In this document: one piece after another, positions 47,061-58,129 of the stretch
Position numbering within the stretch: position 1 is the stretch's first letter
How the letters are laid out: each line of letters starts with the position of its first letter
DNA from: Enoplosus armatus
Taxonomy: Eukaryota > Chordata > Actinopteri > Centrarchiformes > Enoplosidae
Assembly: GCF_043641665.1 (NCBI RefSeq)
Contig: NC_092190.1
Location: 23,825,048-23,889,047 of the forward strand
Direction: 5' to 3'
DNA: 64,000 bases
Made by a program: the position numbers and the translations under genes
The notes under the pieces: generated by a model
What the model saw: only the letters and a program-made list of their open reading frames with translations
Told to the model about the DNA's origin: nothing
The model's database searches: none

Positions 47061-47849
47061 ACAAGGCAGAACCGGAGGCGGAAATGTCAGCCGAGTTATG
47101 AGCGTCGCTCTGGGTCTATCCTCTACCTGCAGCGGCGGGCTGCGTTAAGTAGCTCTTTTGTGACAGACGTTCCGTATCATAGTTTCCGCAGCAAGATGAG
47201 GTGACGAGGTTCAAACTCCTCGAGCTGCTCTCAACGTGCATTCTTCGGGCATTTCGAGAAAATGCGTGTCAAAAGGTGAAAAAAAAAACCAAGCGCATGC
47301 TACGTGTTTTTCTGTCCAGTGCAGCATATAAATAGGCAGGCAAGTTAAGAGGGGCTAACGCTACGCAGTTCCTCTCAATTAAAGAGGTACTTAAGAGCAG
47401 CTCCGTGGGTTTGTGTGTTGAATATATATGTTCTTATATCTCCGGAGACCTTTGTGCCTCCCTTGAACTCTCGCTGTGTACTTAAGAGGGATGCTGTACA
47501 TGGTGGCTATGAATAAGGGAAGATGTTCAACGCTGCTGACAGAAGTCCTTTCCTTCATCTCTTTCACTCTCTCTTTATTATTTTTCAGCTCCCTCATTTA
47601 ACTCTTTTTGCTGCTCCATCAAGAGCGAGTTGAGCTTTTTTGTTTTTTGTTTTTTGGCCTCTGACTTATTTCCCATCTCTGTCCCATACATCAGCCATCA
47701 AACACACCGAATCGCTGCACACCACATTTCCCCTGCAGCCATAACGCGCTTGGCTTTGCGGGAGATGCGGCATTGTCCCTCCTGACGGCCACATTGTCTC
47801 GCACCATTACACACAAATGCATGCACACACACACACACATCAGTAAATG
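47061..47849. other. No supported gene
   Basis: Mixed sequence; CA run at 47824-47839 and T-rich stretch at about 47635-47656. No features recognised. Confidence 0.5.
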
Positions 47850-48080
47850 CAACCAACAATCACTACGAGGCGGATGCATCCATTTCTGATCGCATTACTC
47901 CCATGTGTGATAAATGCTCTTCCTGCTTCCGCCCTCCCTTTGCCGATTTCCCCCCTCCTTTCATTTCCAAGCCATTTGTTTCCAAAAGGCATGGAATGGC
48001 TTCTGTTTCCGCGGCGTCTGTGGGTAATTGGGTTCAGAAATGACACCTCACTTTCAGGAGTCACAGACTTGGAGCAATTT
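47850..48080. promoter_or_regulatory. Candidate conserved non-coding element
   Basis: CCATTTCTGATCGCATTACT, CCATGTGTGATAAATGCTCT (GATA plus AAAT), CATTTCCAAGCCATTTGTTT, GTGGGTAATTGGGTTCAG in about 230 bp without simple repeats. Inferred only. Confidence 0.32.
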
Positions 48081-49548
48081 GTTCTTGTCTCTTTGCCAAG
48101 GGTGACATAGTGGATATGCTTAGGACAGATGAGGAAACTGGAAACGGGCTTGAAAAGCAGTCAACAGAGGAACCCCCCCCCCCCCCCATATGAACTAATG
48201 AGAAGAGCCATTTGTGTATCACACAGAAAGTGTCAAGGAAGAAAGTTCACAAGGGAAACAAGGCACGGTTTTGAAGATGTACATGTGGGAACTTTCGCTG
48301 TTTGCTCATTTTATGGTCGAGGAGTTTTTGTAGTTTGAGAGAACAGTTGAAAATACAGACGCGTGTTTTAGTCTTTGCTGTGTTCCAAGCTTAGAAATAT
48401 AAATATATGGAGAGGACACAAGATCTTTTTCATGATATGCATGATATATAGCCTACAATTAGACGCGAACTAGCTTAGCAGCTCCTTCCCGAGAGGCCTG
48501 ATTGTCCAATCTTAGCTTTTACTACCCAGATAGCAAAAATAGTTTGTTAAACACTGAGTTATAATGTAATGTCACTGCATTTCGGATACTTAGAGATATA
48601 TAGATATAGATATAGATATTGATCGGGGGGGGGGGGGGGGTCTTACGAGTCAAAACACATTTGATTGACGCCTTTTTGACCAATCATTAAGAGAGAAATG
48701 GTGACAAAACTACTAAGGGACATGGTGTCCGCAATTACTGTGGTGTTGTGTTCAACTCAACTTCTTAATGTATCTTAATCTTAATTTAAACTAAACTCGA
48801 TAAGGTTAGTCCTAAAACATTGAATGGAAACTTAAGAAAGATTTTTTTTATGTATTCATTGAGCTCTCTCGTGATTAAAAGCACCCTGAAATTAGTATTT
48901 TAGTATTCTGATTTCTCTCAAATGAATAAAGTAGATGCTTTTTGTATGGTCAGAAGATAAAGAGGAGGGACAAATTAGGACAGATATATATTTGATCTGG
49001 ACAAGTTAACTTAAATAATTTACTCCAAAAGGCCGAGTGTCTGGAATACCATGATGTCCGAGTCTACTTCAGTCAAAAAAGTTTGCTGGTTAAGATTGAA
49101 AATTAAACTTTAAATCAACACAATATTGTCTCAACTTGCCTACTTCCCTGCCAAAATATTTCAAATTCAATGAGGACTGGGGAACTGACGTTTTAGTGGG
49201 TGTGGGACACATTCTGCATTATTGTCTCGGCACATTGGTCTGCTCGACCCCAGAGTCCTTTGGCAATGTCTTGCTACGTAGATTTTTTTTGAACCATTGC
49301 CGTCTTTACAGGTTGTCTAATGACGTCAATAAACTATTGATGCTGGTCTGAGTGTTGCTTCACTCCCACTGAATGCTGCATTTTTTTTTTAAATACCAGA
49401 CGACCAGGAGAACAGCAGTTTAAATCCTCTATGTACTGTGCTGCACTGTATACAGATGGGTGACAATTAAGTCTCTCTTATTTTATCTTTATATGGCCAG
49501 TAACTGAAATGAAGCTACTGCATACAAAATTGCAATTGCTACGCTCCT
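48081..49548. other. AT-rich sequence, homopolymers
   Basis: C15 at about 48173-48187, an imperfect (GATATA)n at 48593-48620 that runs into a G16 tract (48626-48641), and T-runs at 48842 and 49381. No gene recognised. Confidence 0.6.
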
Positions 49549-49620
49549 GATAAATGGGGAGAAATAATCACGAGAGTGGTGATGCTGTTTCCTCAGCGAG
49601 AACTTCACTGCAATGAGCAA
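49549..49620. repeat. 72-bp direct repeat, copy A
   Basis: GATAAATGGGGAGAAATAAT ... GCGAGAACTTCACTGCAATG. About 87% identical to 49848-49919, exactly 299 bp away in the same orientation. The origin is unknown. Confidence 0.92.
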
Positions 49621-49847
49621 TTACTTGGGACAACTGCTACCCTTCCTCATTTACTGCCACTACAAAACAGATTAAGCTCAGCAAACTGTGTATGAAACAT
49701 TATTATACAACAGTATATAACAGGGCTAACTGTACAATATATGTATACATGAATCCACAGCGGACACAAAATTACAGACACACTCTTGACATGTTAGCGG
49801 GTTATCACAGTTGTTACTAACGTTGTTCAGCACCTGACGACATACCG

Positions 49848-49919
49848 GATAAATGAGGAGAAATAATCACGAGAGCCATAACGATGTTTCCTAAGCGAGA
49901 ACTTCACTGCAATGAGGAA
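49848..49919. repeat. 72-bp direct repeat, copy B
   Basis: GATAAATGAGGAGAAATAAT ... GCGAGAACTTCACTGCAATG. Partner of 49549-49620. The outer parts are nearly identical and the divergence is concentrated in a 10-bp middle block (TGGTGATGCT versus CCATAACGAT). Confidence 0.92.
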
Positions 49920-50885
49920 AACGACTTCCCCAGACAAAAGCAATCGATCTCAGGATCCTAGATCAAGACTATCTAGTAAACAATGTAATATAAACAACTT
50001 CTTTGGCATTTTAACAATTTTAAACATGTGACAGATTTTAACCATATGACGCAATATTACGTTTTAATCAATCCCTTTGAACTGTTGATTCACTCGTGAA
50101 TATATGATCTTTTTAATGTTACAGATTTTAACATCACAGACCATGAACTTAGTAGGCTTTTAAATCTATAAAACAGGTACATTATTTATTATCTTTCAAC
50201 ATGTCACACAATCATTTACTTAATATAATATAAAAAAATATAAAAATAATATTTAGAATGTTTTACAGGCCTACTATGAATGTATAGTGAGAGCAGCAGT
50301 GGCCCTAAAAGGGACCCCTGAGGCACACCTTTCTTTCACGATAACCACTTTGCCTGGTAAACGCCCTCATCTTTCAAAGCTGAGTTCTCCGGCTTGTAAT
50401 GCAGGCTTTCTGGTTTGCATGTGTTGCCTCCAACCCCCTTTATAACATCACACGGGTTACTTTCTTTACTTTCAGAGCTCTTCCAGAACCACAGAAGACA
50501 TTATTGAACTTCGCAAGCTGAGTAGAACTAACCCTAAATAACAAACCTCTATATGTCTTGATGGGTAAAATCACCCTTGTCTTCATGTATGTACTGTGTG
50601 TCTGTGTTTCGCAGCAGTACAGGTCGTGTGCTGTCAAAGGATAATGTATCATGGACCATGTGTGTTTTTAATAGAAGGGAGGTTGAGTGTGAAGTGTGAA
50701 AGCATTTGTGCGTCTCCTTTGTCCACTGTTCACCTCATTTTTCGTGAAAGGACAAACCGGCGAGTACATGCCACGATGAGTGTCCCCCAAGGCTTCTGAC
50801 AAACATACATTCTTTGCACATTAACATGAGGACTGTGTGTGAGCAAGAAAGGTGAGGACAGAAGAAGGAAGAGGGCATTGAAAGA

Positions 50886-50923
<38 letters not shown>

Positions 50924-51487
50924 ATGTGATCAGAAGTCTTTGAAGAAGAAAGGCTCTTTTCAATGCCTCCACTGCCTCACGTCATTGTCACAAACACACT
51001 TCCAGCCCCGGAGCCTTTCCTGTGATATCACACCAATCTAGCTCACCTGCTTGTCCTTGCTCTCCTCTCCCAGGAAATGCTCTTTATGTGTCCTAGTTAA
51101 GCTGTGCTTCACTCCCGCTCGACTCCATAAACTGACACTCCACTACAAACCGATAAAAAGCTGTCGCCGTCAGAGCTGCCTCCCAGGTGCTTGGGCTGAA
51201 AGCTTTTCCTCGCTGCGTCTTCTCTCACAATGAAAATGGTAACAATTGAGTTTGTGTGCAAATGTGTGTGATTTATGAAAGATGGGGCTTCGTTTGAGGC
51301 GAGCCTGCACGTATTAGTATCAGTGCAGGTGGTGTTGACAGGTGCGCCGCGTCAGGTTGTGAGTCTGCTGTCAGAGAGGACTTACTGTCACCCGAGAACA
51401 GCAACTTCTTCACCACTGCCCAGGATCAATATGGGTGGTTCTGTTCATTGTGGCGCATTTTCACTCCGTCGTGATGTGTGTGATTCT
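49920..51487. other. AT-rich sequence and GA repeat; no supported gene
   Basis: Strongly AT-rich at 49960-50290; perfect (GA)n at 50889-50921. The segment around 50300 (GGCCCTAAAAGGGACCCCTG) resembles retrotransposon-like DNA but is too short to assign. Confidence 0.5.
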
Positions 51488-51740
51488 GGCCCTGTTTACA
51501 CCGGGCATTAACGTGCCACAGGGTGATCCGATCACAAGTGCACAGCTCCAAAGTGCGTCAGTCACTTCCACATGCGCCTCGAGTGACGATCTCACTTCCC
51601 CGCTCTATATGCAAAAACATGTGCATCTTTTCTGTTTTGGAAAGACCAGATATTCAAATGTTTTTAACCTGAATTTGATGAATGTACTGTTTATCAGACC
51701 GCACATGAGACAAGAATTAGTGTGCTCCTGTGCTCGTGGT
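51488..51740. mobile_element. TIR transposon relic, family F1 copy 3 (one end)
   Basis: Starts GGCCCTGTTTACACCGGGCA, then GTGATCCGATCACAAGTGCA. It then matches the reverse complement of the 5.1 kb element: CGATCTCACTTCCCCGCTCT (51589), TTTGATGAATGTACTGTTTA and TCAGACCGCACATGAGACAA (about 51675-51713). The second terminal repeat is not found, and the sequence after about 51740 (GCTAACTGAGCTAACTAGC) is different. Truncated, without coding capacity. Confidence 0.75.
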
Positions 51741-52206
51741 GCAAAACACCAACACTCCCCCCGGTGCTCAGAGTCAGCTAACGTTTACAGGAGCTCGAGC
51801 TGCACGGCTAACTGAGCTAACTAGCTAGGTGTTTCGCACTTTAATGAGCGACTGAATACGTACTTCCGCTTACGCCGAGGCCGTCAGTTGAGTTGCTGTT
51901 GCCACCTCAGGCATGTCACTGTATGTCACATTCTTGCTGCTCTGTTTAATTGCTCCTCCTCTCCCCATATTTTTATTGCCTCTCTATTAACTTTGACTCC
52001 ACTCCCACGCCCTCTCCCTGTGGCAGTAAGTCATCTCTGAGTAATTACCCGCAGAAGAAATGATCAGAATGTTTTCTGTGGCATTGCCAGGAATTCCTAC
52101 TACAGGCTAGGTCTTCGTCAGAACTCTTTCATGCTGCGAAGCAGCCTTTGAAGATTGCAATTACAGTTTGGACAAACAGACACACAAACAGGCAGACGAC
52201 GTGTAC

Positions 52207-52212
52207 TTTATT
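52207..52212 (-). terminator. Polyadenylation signal AATAAA (minus strand)
   Basis: TTTATT on the + strand reads AATAAA on the minus strand, about 140 nt after the stop at 52350. It is followed 16 nt later by GT-rich TGTTTGTGTGTCTGTTTGTC, the expected downstream element. This supports a 3' end at roughly 52185-52200. Confidence 0.45.
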
Positions 52213-52349
52213 CAAAGCGAGTGAATGACTGACCTGCAGACACACACACACACTCGCAACATGAGTAAAATTATTATTATCAAAGCTGCTGCTCATCCAG
52301 TGCACATTCATTGTTAAAATGGGGTCAGTGTGTGTGTTTCATGTCTCCT

Positions 52350-52464
52350 TCAGTCCCTGTTTAGGTTGAACCGCTCCTGTTCCCCGGGGGGAGGTGGCCG
52401 CCCTTTGACATACAGCGTGGGATCGCTGCGTTGGGTCTTCCTCTGAGCATGAGCAGACCGGTGC
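52350..52464 (-). CDS. Probable terminal coding exon of a minus-strand gene (unidentified)
   Basis: On the minus strand a clean acceptor (ATATTTATATTGTTGCAG) ends at 52465. The following exon is open in the frame that starts one base in, giving 37 codons and a TGA at 52350-52352. The peptide is hydrophilic and low in bias: HRSAHAQRKTQRS, then DPTLYVKGRPPPPGEQERF and NLNRD. Another frame is open for 41 codons to a TGA near 52340 but is Cys/Ser-rich and less natural. A 3' UTR of about 140 nt ends in AATAAA with a GT-rich element. I do not recognise the family; the tail reads like a cytoplasmic C-terminus. Upstream exons would lie at higher coordinates, possibly outside the window. Confidence 0.42.
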
Positions 52465-53259
52465 CTGCAACAATATAAATATGTATGTGTGTGAAGGACT
52501 AGAGACAGGAAAGACAGCCAGCCACCTTTGACCTTTACCGCGGGTTAGCGGCCGAAAATGCCACGGCTGATAATTCAAATATGAGGAGCAAGACGTACTT
52601 TGTCTTTTCTCTCCTGCAGCATGACCGTCTCCGCCTTTCCCTCTTCTTTTCCAAGTTTCTGTCATAGATTTTCTGTCCGGAGCATTTATTTCTCCTGACT
52701 GCCAGCATGTGACTTCAGCAAGGGCTTCACAAAACGCAAGAGGCAGTTAAGGTCACAGTCAACACATTTTAAGTGTAAAGTATGGTGAGCTCGCTGCAGC
52801 GTCACCAAAGCTACCAGATCTAAGTTCCTGTGGGGATATCATAGGGATACTAAGAAAATCTTACAATGTACACATACATAATCAAAATGAACTCGTGTTC
52901 TTCTGCTGCCTTCATGACGGATAGATATAATACGTATAACCACTGACACATTTCGCGTATAAGCTCGTTTTTTGTAATTTGTGCATGTGAAAAAAGAATT
53001 GGTTGAATAATTCTGTTTTACACACAAGTCAACTTGTGAAACAAACACTAATTGGACTTACTGGAAGACACATTCTCGTATGTAAAATGATGTTTTTTCC
53101 CCCCTAAGAATTCTGCCAGGAGCCTGAAGTAAATCCAATTTGTTTGTCTGGTGTGTTATGGATCTCCAAGGTGGATGAATATCTTAAAGCAGCAATGATC
53201 ACTTTGTATGATGTAGATGAACAGTGAGCATGTAAGCAAACAGTTGCCTATTTATGCAG
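52465..53259. other. Possible intron sequence; nothing recognised
   Basis: If the terminal exon is real, this is intron on the minus strand. Mixed, AT-leaning sequence without repeats or motifs I can name. Confidence 0.4.
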
Positions 53260-53531
53260 TAGGCTGTATATAAAGATTGTCGACATGACAGCTCCCCAAA
53301 AGTGAAGCCAAAACATTTCGATCGCCCCCTGGTGGCTGGCTGCAGTATAGGTCATAAGCCCCGCCCCCTGCATGTTCGCAGATGTGACATGTGACTAAAA
53401 AAATCTAACTCTGGCTCCAAATGACGTCACCAGCACAAGATGGCGGCAGCCGCATCCGGGAGAGTTTGTCTTCATTTTTGTACAGTGGGGAGGAAGTGGA
53501 GATGCGTCGGCCATCTTTATATTCAGTCTAT
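53260..53531. mobile_element. TIR MITE, family F2 copy 2
   Basis: The left end TAGGCTGTATATAAAGATTG and the right end CCATCTTTATATTCAGTCTA are inverted repeats (about 20 of 24). The core AGTGAAGCCAAAACATTTCG, GATCGCCCCCTGGTGGCTGG and GCAGTATAGGTCATAAGCCC matches the 42.5 kb copy closely. Length is 272 bp, non-coding. It includes CAAGATGGCGGCAGCCGC, a YY1-like AAGATGGCGGC motif at about 53438-53448. Confidence 0.85.
53323..53336 (-). promoter_or_regulatory. CTCF-core-like motif inside F2 MITE
   Basis: CGCCCCCTGGTGGC, identical to the motif in the 42.5 kb copy and in the same orientation (core on the minus strand). Confidence 0.45.
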
Positions 53532-55559
53532 GATTTACACATCCAGCAGTCACCTAGCAACATTAGCAGTCTGGGTGTGTCCACCTAACAAATGTAAGCC
53601 TGTTAGCTGTTTTTGGTTGGCTGAAGTAGCTTCAAATGAAGCTGCGATGGGGTTCGTGATATCAGTAGCTACCATGACCATGTAGCTCATTAGCATTAAT
53701 TAGCTCTTACCTTTTCAACAGCCAGTATCACCAGCTTCGCACGTACTGTTGCTTAGTTTTGCACAATACAGGAACAAGGTTCGGTCAGTTCCGAGAGTCA
53801 TTAGTTCATGCACGATTGTGAGTAACACGATGGCGCTGTTCTGTTGGATTAACTCTCGACTAACACATATATATTATTGATTGTACTGAGCGAATGTTGT
53901 ATGAGAAAAGTCAAGTGTCTTGTTCTTCTAGTGCACCAAATGACTGTAGTTCATACTGTAGGAAATGGTCTCTGAAACAGTTCAACTGGTCTGGTGTGAG
54001 TCCATGTTGTTAAAATTGCAATATGAATCATTGCACTGCACTAATTCCCGGGCCATTCGGCTATCTAAGCAGGTTAAAGCAAGTGTCAGGAATCTGGTGG
54101 CAGCTTTTTGACACAGGTCTGCTATTGTGATCCCAGAGAGAGGTTTCTCTGTGTCTGGATAATGGGAAGCTCTGACGGTTTTTCACGGCTATGAGCTCAT
54201 GCAGCGTGAGCTGAGGGCTTTGGACTGTGTGAAACTTGCAGAATGTGTGTTTTGCTGCGTCTGTGAATGGCCTGGAATGTGTGAACAGCATTTTCTTCTC
54301 AGTTAATAATGCCATTGTTTAGCCTTCTGGTGTTGTGTATGTCCGCCCTGGGTTACTTATTCTCTGCCTGTTTTAACTTAGAAAACTAGATGGTCGAGGG
54401 ACGTCGCATTATCACAAATTAGTTCATAAAGGAATCCCACAGGTCCCACAACTTCAGGAATTCTTTGGGAGTTGTGTTGCGAATAGCGAAGGAGGGGGGG
54501 ATTTGATCACTTATCCAGGGAAGGAAGGTAATATAAGGGGAATTTTCTAAATGAGTCACCCCATGTGAATACGCCAGAATATAACTGGTTTTACGCTTTT
54601 ATTGCATGAGACTGTGGGTTTCATCTGTGTTTCTCCAAAAACAACCTCAACTGGAGTGGAGGCCGGACTGTTTACCCCCTTATGAACCACTCTTTTTAAG
54701 CTTAAAAACAACATAAACAAATCAGGACAAAGTTAAGCCTTTAGGTCATGGGAGTAGTCCAGCTTCCTCATCGAAAAGGTCAACAGATTTCCTCATCAAG
54801 GCCCGATCAGATGCCCGGTCATAAGAAAGGATAATTTGATCATTTTAAACATGATTCACTGAATGTTGCAGTGTTTCCGAGCAGCAAGCTCCAGCCACAG
54901 TTACACTCGACAGTCACTGGCAAATGCCATTGACGATGTTGAGCCACGCTATGCTCTCTGTCAACACTGAAACCTCCGACAAATAAAGGAAAACCGCCAA
55001 ATATCAAATACCTTGCAACAGCAAAACTGTGCCAGCCAACACGCTGCCAACAGTGGGAAAGATTCCTCTGCTCAGTCTGTGATACGCATGCACTGTGTTT
55101 AAATACAGCTGAACCTGACTTAGTTCTTCTCATTCACACAGTGTGACGTTGAGCAGGCAAACAGTAACTTCTGCGCTGAGATGTTGATCAGATCACCATC
55201 ATATGCACTATAAGAGTGACTGCAGAGGAAGTTAGAGACGACAGAACAGTCTTTTTAACTTTTCTGCCATACTGCCGAGCAGCCTGATGTCATTGTTTTC
55301 CGGAAGCCACCCCCCCCCCCCTTTTTTTTTCATCAAGTGTTTACAAAAAGCTCAGATTTTGGACAGAAACAACATCAGCATGGTGTATACGGAAAGCTAC
55401 ACTTTTTAAATTTTATCTGGTTTAATGTGGACATTAAGAGGTCTTAAGGGGTCTTGGACCTGACCCAACTGGTCCTAATTAGACCTGTCTCTAAAATGTG
55501 GTTGGACCCAAAAAGACCGAAGCAGAGGAAGAAAACGCCAGCGGCAGCATCACACTCCA
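53532..55559. other. About 2 kb without supported genes
   Basis: AT-leaning mixed sequence; C11 followed by T10 near 55310-55330. No exon, repeat family or RNA gene recognised. Confidence 0.5.
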
Positions 55560-55835
55560 GTTTGTGGACTACCATGTGGAAGCCTCGAATTTGGCATCTT
55601 TAGCCGTCGCCATGGAACCAGAGGTGACTGTATTTTGGGTGAGAGGACCTGGGGATTTGAGAACCTGAGGACAATATGCACAACCAACTGAGAAGTCGGG
55701 TCATTTTCTCATAGACTTCTATACAATTTTTTTTACAACCAGTGGGGTCGCCCCCTGCTGGCCATTACAAAGAATGCAGGCTTAAGGCACTTTGGGATCT
55801 CTTTTCAGACCCGGGAGGTTGGTGACCCGAGACCC
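55560..55835. mobile_element. Dispersed teleost repeat (MITE-like) fragment
   Basis: Phrases ATTTGGCATCTTTAGCCGTC, CGCCATGGAACCAGAGGTGA, TCATAGACTTCTATACAATT, CCAGTGGGGTCGCCCCCTGC, GGCCATTACAAAGAATGCAG and TTTTCAGACCCGGGAGGTTG appear in the same order as in a fish repeat I recall as very abundant. No coding capacity, and the ends are not defined. Possibly related to family F2, since both carry a CGCCCCCTG core. Confidence 0.6.
55749..55764 (-). promoter_or_regulatory. CTCF-core-like motif (strong match)
   Basis: CGCCCCCTGCTGGCCA is the reverse complement of TGGCCAGCAGGGGGCG, an excellent match to the vertebrate CTCF consensus, within the dispersed repeat at 55.56-55.84 kb. Confidence 0.5.
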
Positions 55836-56095
55836 CCTGCAGTACAATGGGACCCTATATCTGACGTGATTAGACTGAATATAACTTGGACCTGGCCTGA
55901 GTCGAAGTCTACGTCACTGGGAACTAAAAGGGCCCGTGTGGACCTCCGGTGGATGTACTCCAGAGAAGAGAAGAAACAAAAAAAGGTGCACTTAAGATGT
56001 TTTGGCTCGGCCGTCCATCTGCTCTCTGTAACACACACTGAAACTAATTCACCTGATGACAGATGTGTTGACAGACGTTTCACAGCCAACACACA
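55836..56095. other. No supported gene
   Basis: Mixed sequence between a dispersed repeat and a microsatellite; nothing recognised. Confidence 0.5.
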
Positions 56096-56120
56096 CTGTC
56101 TGTCTGTCTGTCTGTCTGTC
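56096..56120. repeat. (CTGT)n microsatellite
   Basis: Six CTGT units followed by CCGTCTCTCTC. Confidence 0.95.
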
Positions 56121-56221
56121 CGTCTCTCTCTGTCCAACTCAACACACTGTGCGTGACATTCCAGGAGTCCGGGTCTTCAGCCATTTCTGCTTTGCCAATA
56201 ATACACTCTTCTCTCCCAGAC

Positions 56222-56241
56222 AGACACACACACACACACAC
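56222..56241. repeat. (CA)10 microsatellite
   Basis: Perfect CA repeat; a further short CA run lies at 56321-56333. Confidence 0.93.
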
Positions 56242-56459
56242 TACCTGGATTACTGTCTTACCTGTTCCCTATCAACGTCTTCCATTCTAAAATGCCAATC
56301 AACCTGTCCTGTCTTCACTCACACACACACACAGCTCAAGGGTTAACGTCCCCCCGAGGGGCCACAGCAGCCCGACCCCTGACCTTTCCCAGGATTCTAC
56401 TCTGCTGCCCACGTCTGGACTACATTTAATGCTCCATAACTGTCCTCAACGGTCTTTCA

Positions 56460-56468
<9 letters not shown>

Positions 56469-56492
<24 letters not shown>
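56469..56492. repeat. (CA)12 microsatellite
   Basis: Perfect CA repeat after CTCTCTCT. Confidence 0.95.
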
Positions 56493-56657
56493 TAAATATG
56501 TCTACACACTTCAGACCGATTAACGAGTACAGCAGTAGAACAAGATCTCATTTGTTCAATGGTTAGAGTCATATTGGCCAAAACAACACATGGACCACAT
56601 ATTCAAAGAAGCTCACGCACTCTTTGGTGTGTTGTGCGGATGGACAGTATGACCGCA

Positions 56658-56674
56658 TGCTGGGGGGGGGGGGG
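56658..56674. repeat. Poly-G tract
   Basis: About 14-15 consecutive G residues after GCATGCT; the exact ends are approximate. Confidence 0.9.
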
Positions 56675-56861
56675 GCTGCTGTGGGACACATGTGGAGGAA
56701 CTGGAACTCATCGTGTGTGTGAAGGACATCTGTGCGAGCACATTCGACTTGAATGGTTTTTATCTCAGCGGGGCAGGCAGTCAAAACACATTCTCAGCGC
56801 TGAAGCTGCAAGCATGTGTACGACACCCAGTTGCCTGTTTATTGGGTCGTGCCAGCCAGGG

Positions 56862-57012
56862 GCGTAGGACTTGGGGGGGGGGGGGCGGCTAAAACGAATG
56901 CAGTCTAATACAACAGCACTGCAATAAATCCTACCTTCAATGGTTTGTGGTGTTGTTGAATTGCATTGCTTGATGCTGACAGGTGTTTCTAATATTTTGT
57001 CCACCCTAATCA
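56862..57012. mobile_element. Dispersed teleost repeat fragment
   Basis: After a G13 run (56873-56885), GCAGTCTAATACAACAGCAC, TGCAATAAATCCTACCTTCA and, at the end, AGGTGTTTCTAATATTTTGT plus CCACCC match a repeat I recall as common in fish genomes. Non-coding, ends undefined. Confidence 0.6.
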
Positions 57013-57492
57013 CATGAATGAAGGACGACGAAGTATTACAAATGCCGCTCAGTAGTTTTATTTCATTTCATTTCACTCTAATATATAAACAGCGTGCATT
57101 TGTGCAAATATTCTCTGCTACTGTGCCTCGGCTACATTCCAGACTTAAGTGAAATTTGTGACATGCAGCCTTATAATACATAATATAATATAGAATATAA
57201 TACATTTACACATTCACCCGTCTCTCCTATTTCCAGAAAGTGCAAAGAGATGTATAACAATTCAATTCAACGGCAAAAATGTCAGCTTCCAAATGAATGA
57301 CGGAGGTAGGCTTAACATCTTTCACCGACTTCATATGTCCTCTTGTTATGTACTCCCTCCTCCCTGTCGAGGTGGAGTACATGACAGGATGGAGGTAGGC
57401 ACAGGTGAGTTGTTTTGAATATATTTTTGGACTATGAAGTTTCAACCCCGTACACAGTATGATCGAGCATTGGCTGTTTCTGTTAAAGTCAT
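57013..57492. other. AT-rich, nothing recognised
   Basis: AT-rich at 57050-57210 (ATAATACATAATATAATATA near 57172). No gene or repeat family recognised. Confidence 0.5.
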
Positions 57493-57505
57493 GCAGGGGG
57501 CGCTA
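57493..57505 (+). promoter_or_regulatory. CTCF-core-like motif, opposite orientation
   Basis: GCAGGGGGCGCTA matches the CTCF core on the + strand, unlike the four other sites in the window, and is not obviously inside a transposon. Confidence 0.42.
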
Positions 57506-58129
57506 GAGCACGTGACCATGTGTGGGGCTTTTCGTTATGTCTATTTTCTACTTTTCATGATGTGTTGATGTGATGATACGCTACAAAAAAAAAAAGAGGG
57601 AGCAGAAAAAGTACTTCCAGTTCTGCTGATGTAGCTGACTCAAGATCAGAGGAGACTGTTTTTAATGGGTATAAAATGAATGTGTGTTGGTCTGTGCATG
57701 TGTGGCAATGTGTATATCCCTGTGCGCGCCTGCCAGTGCCCCAGCCAAGCTGCTAATGATCCACTAGTCATAAGGCCTTTAAGGCAAACCCAGGAGGCCC
57801 ACCAGGCAGCCCACAGAGCAGAGAATATAACCACACCGCCCAATAAAAACATCACATCTCCATAAAGTTAACCGTTGAGAAAGTACTTCAGATTTCTTTT
57901 CCTCGTGTGATTTAAACAATATCGAATTATACACGTCTAATAGGTTTCTCGGACCTTGTTCGGGTCACGTAGAGGACGAGGCAGACTTGTAATAACACAG
58001 TGGTGCAAGTGAAGCAAAAAGCTGAGAGAAAAGCAGCATACATTGACCCGCAGTTCTACATCAAGGCAGAGATATAGACATTACAAGTTGGCTGAGATAA
58101 AAAAAAAGGTTCTGCTTTAACATCAAAAA
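57506..58129. other. No supported gene
   Basis: Mixed sequence with an A11 run near 57586. No exon recognised. Confidence 0.5.

Noticed and set aside
56096..56340. CRISPR-like spaced repeats (CTGT and CA runs)
   Set aside because: Simple microsatellites in eukaryotic DNA; no repeat-spacer structure.
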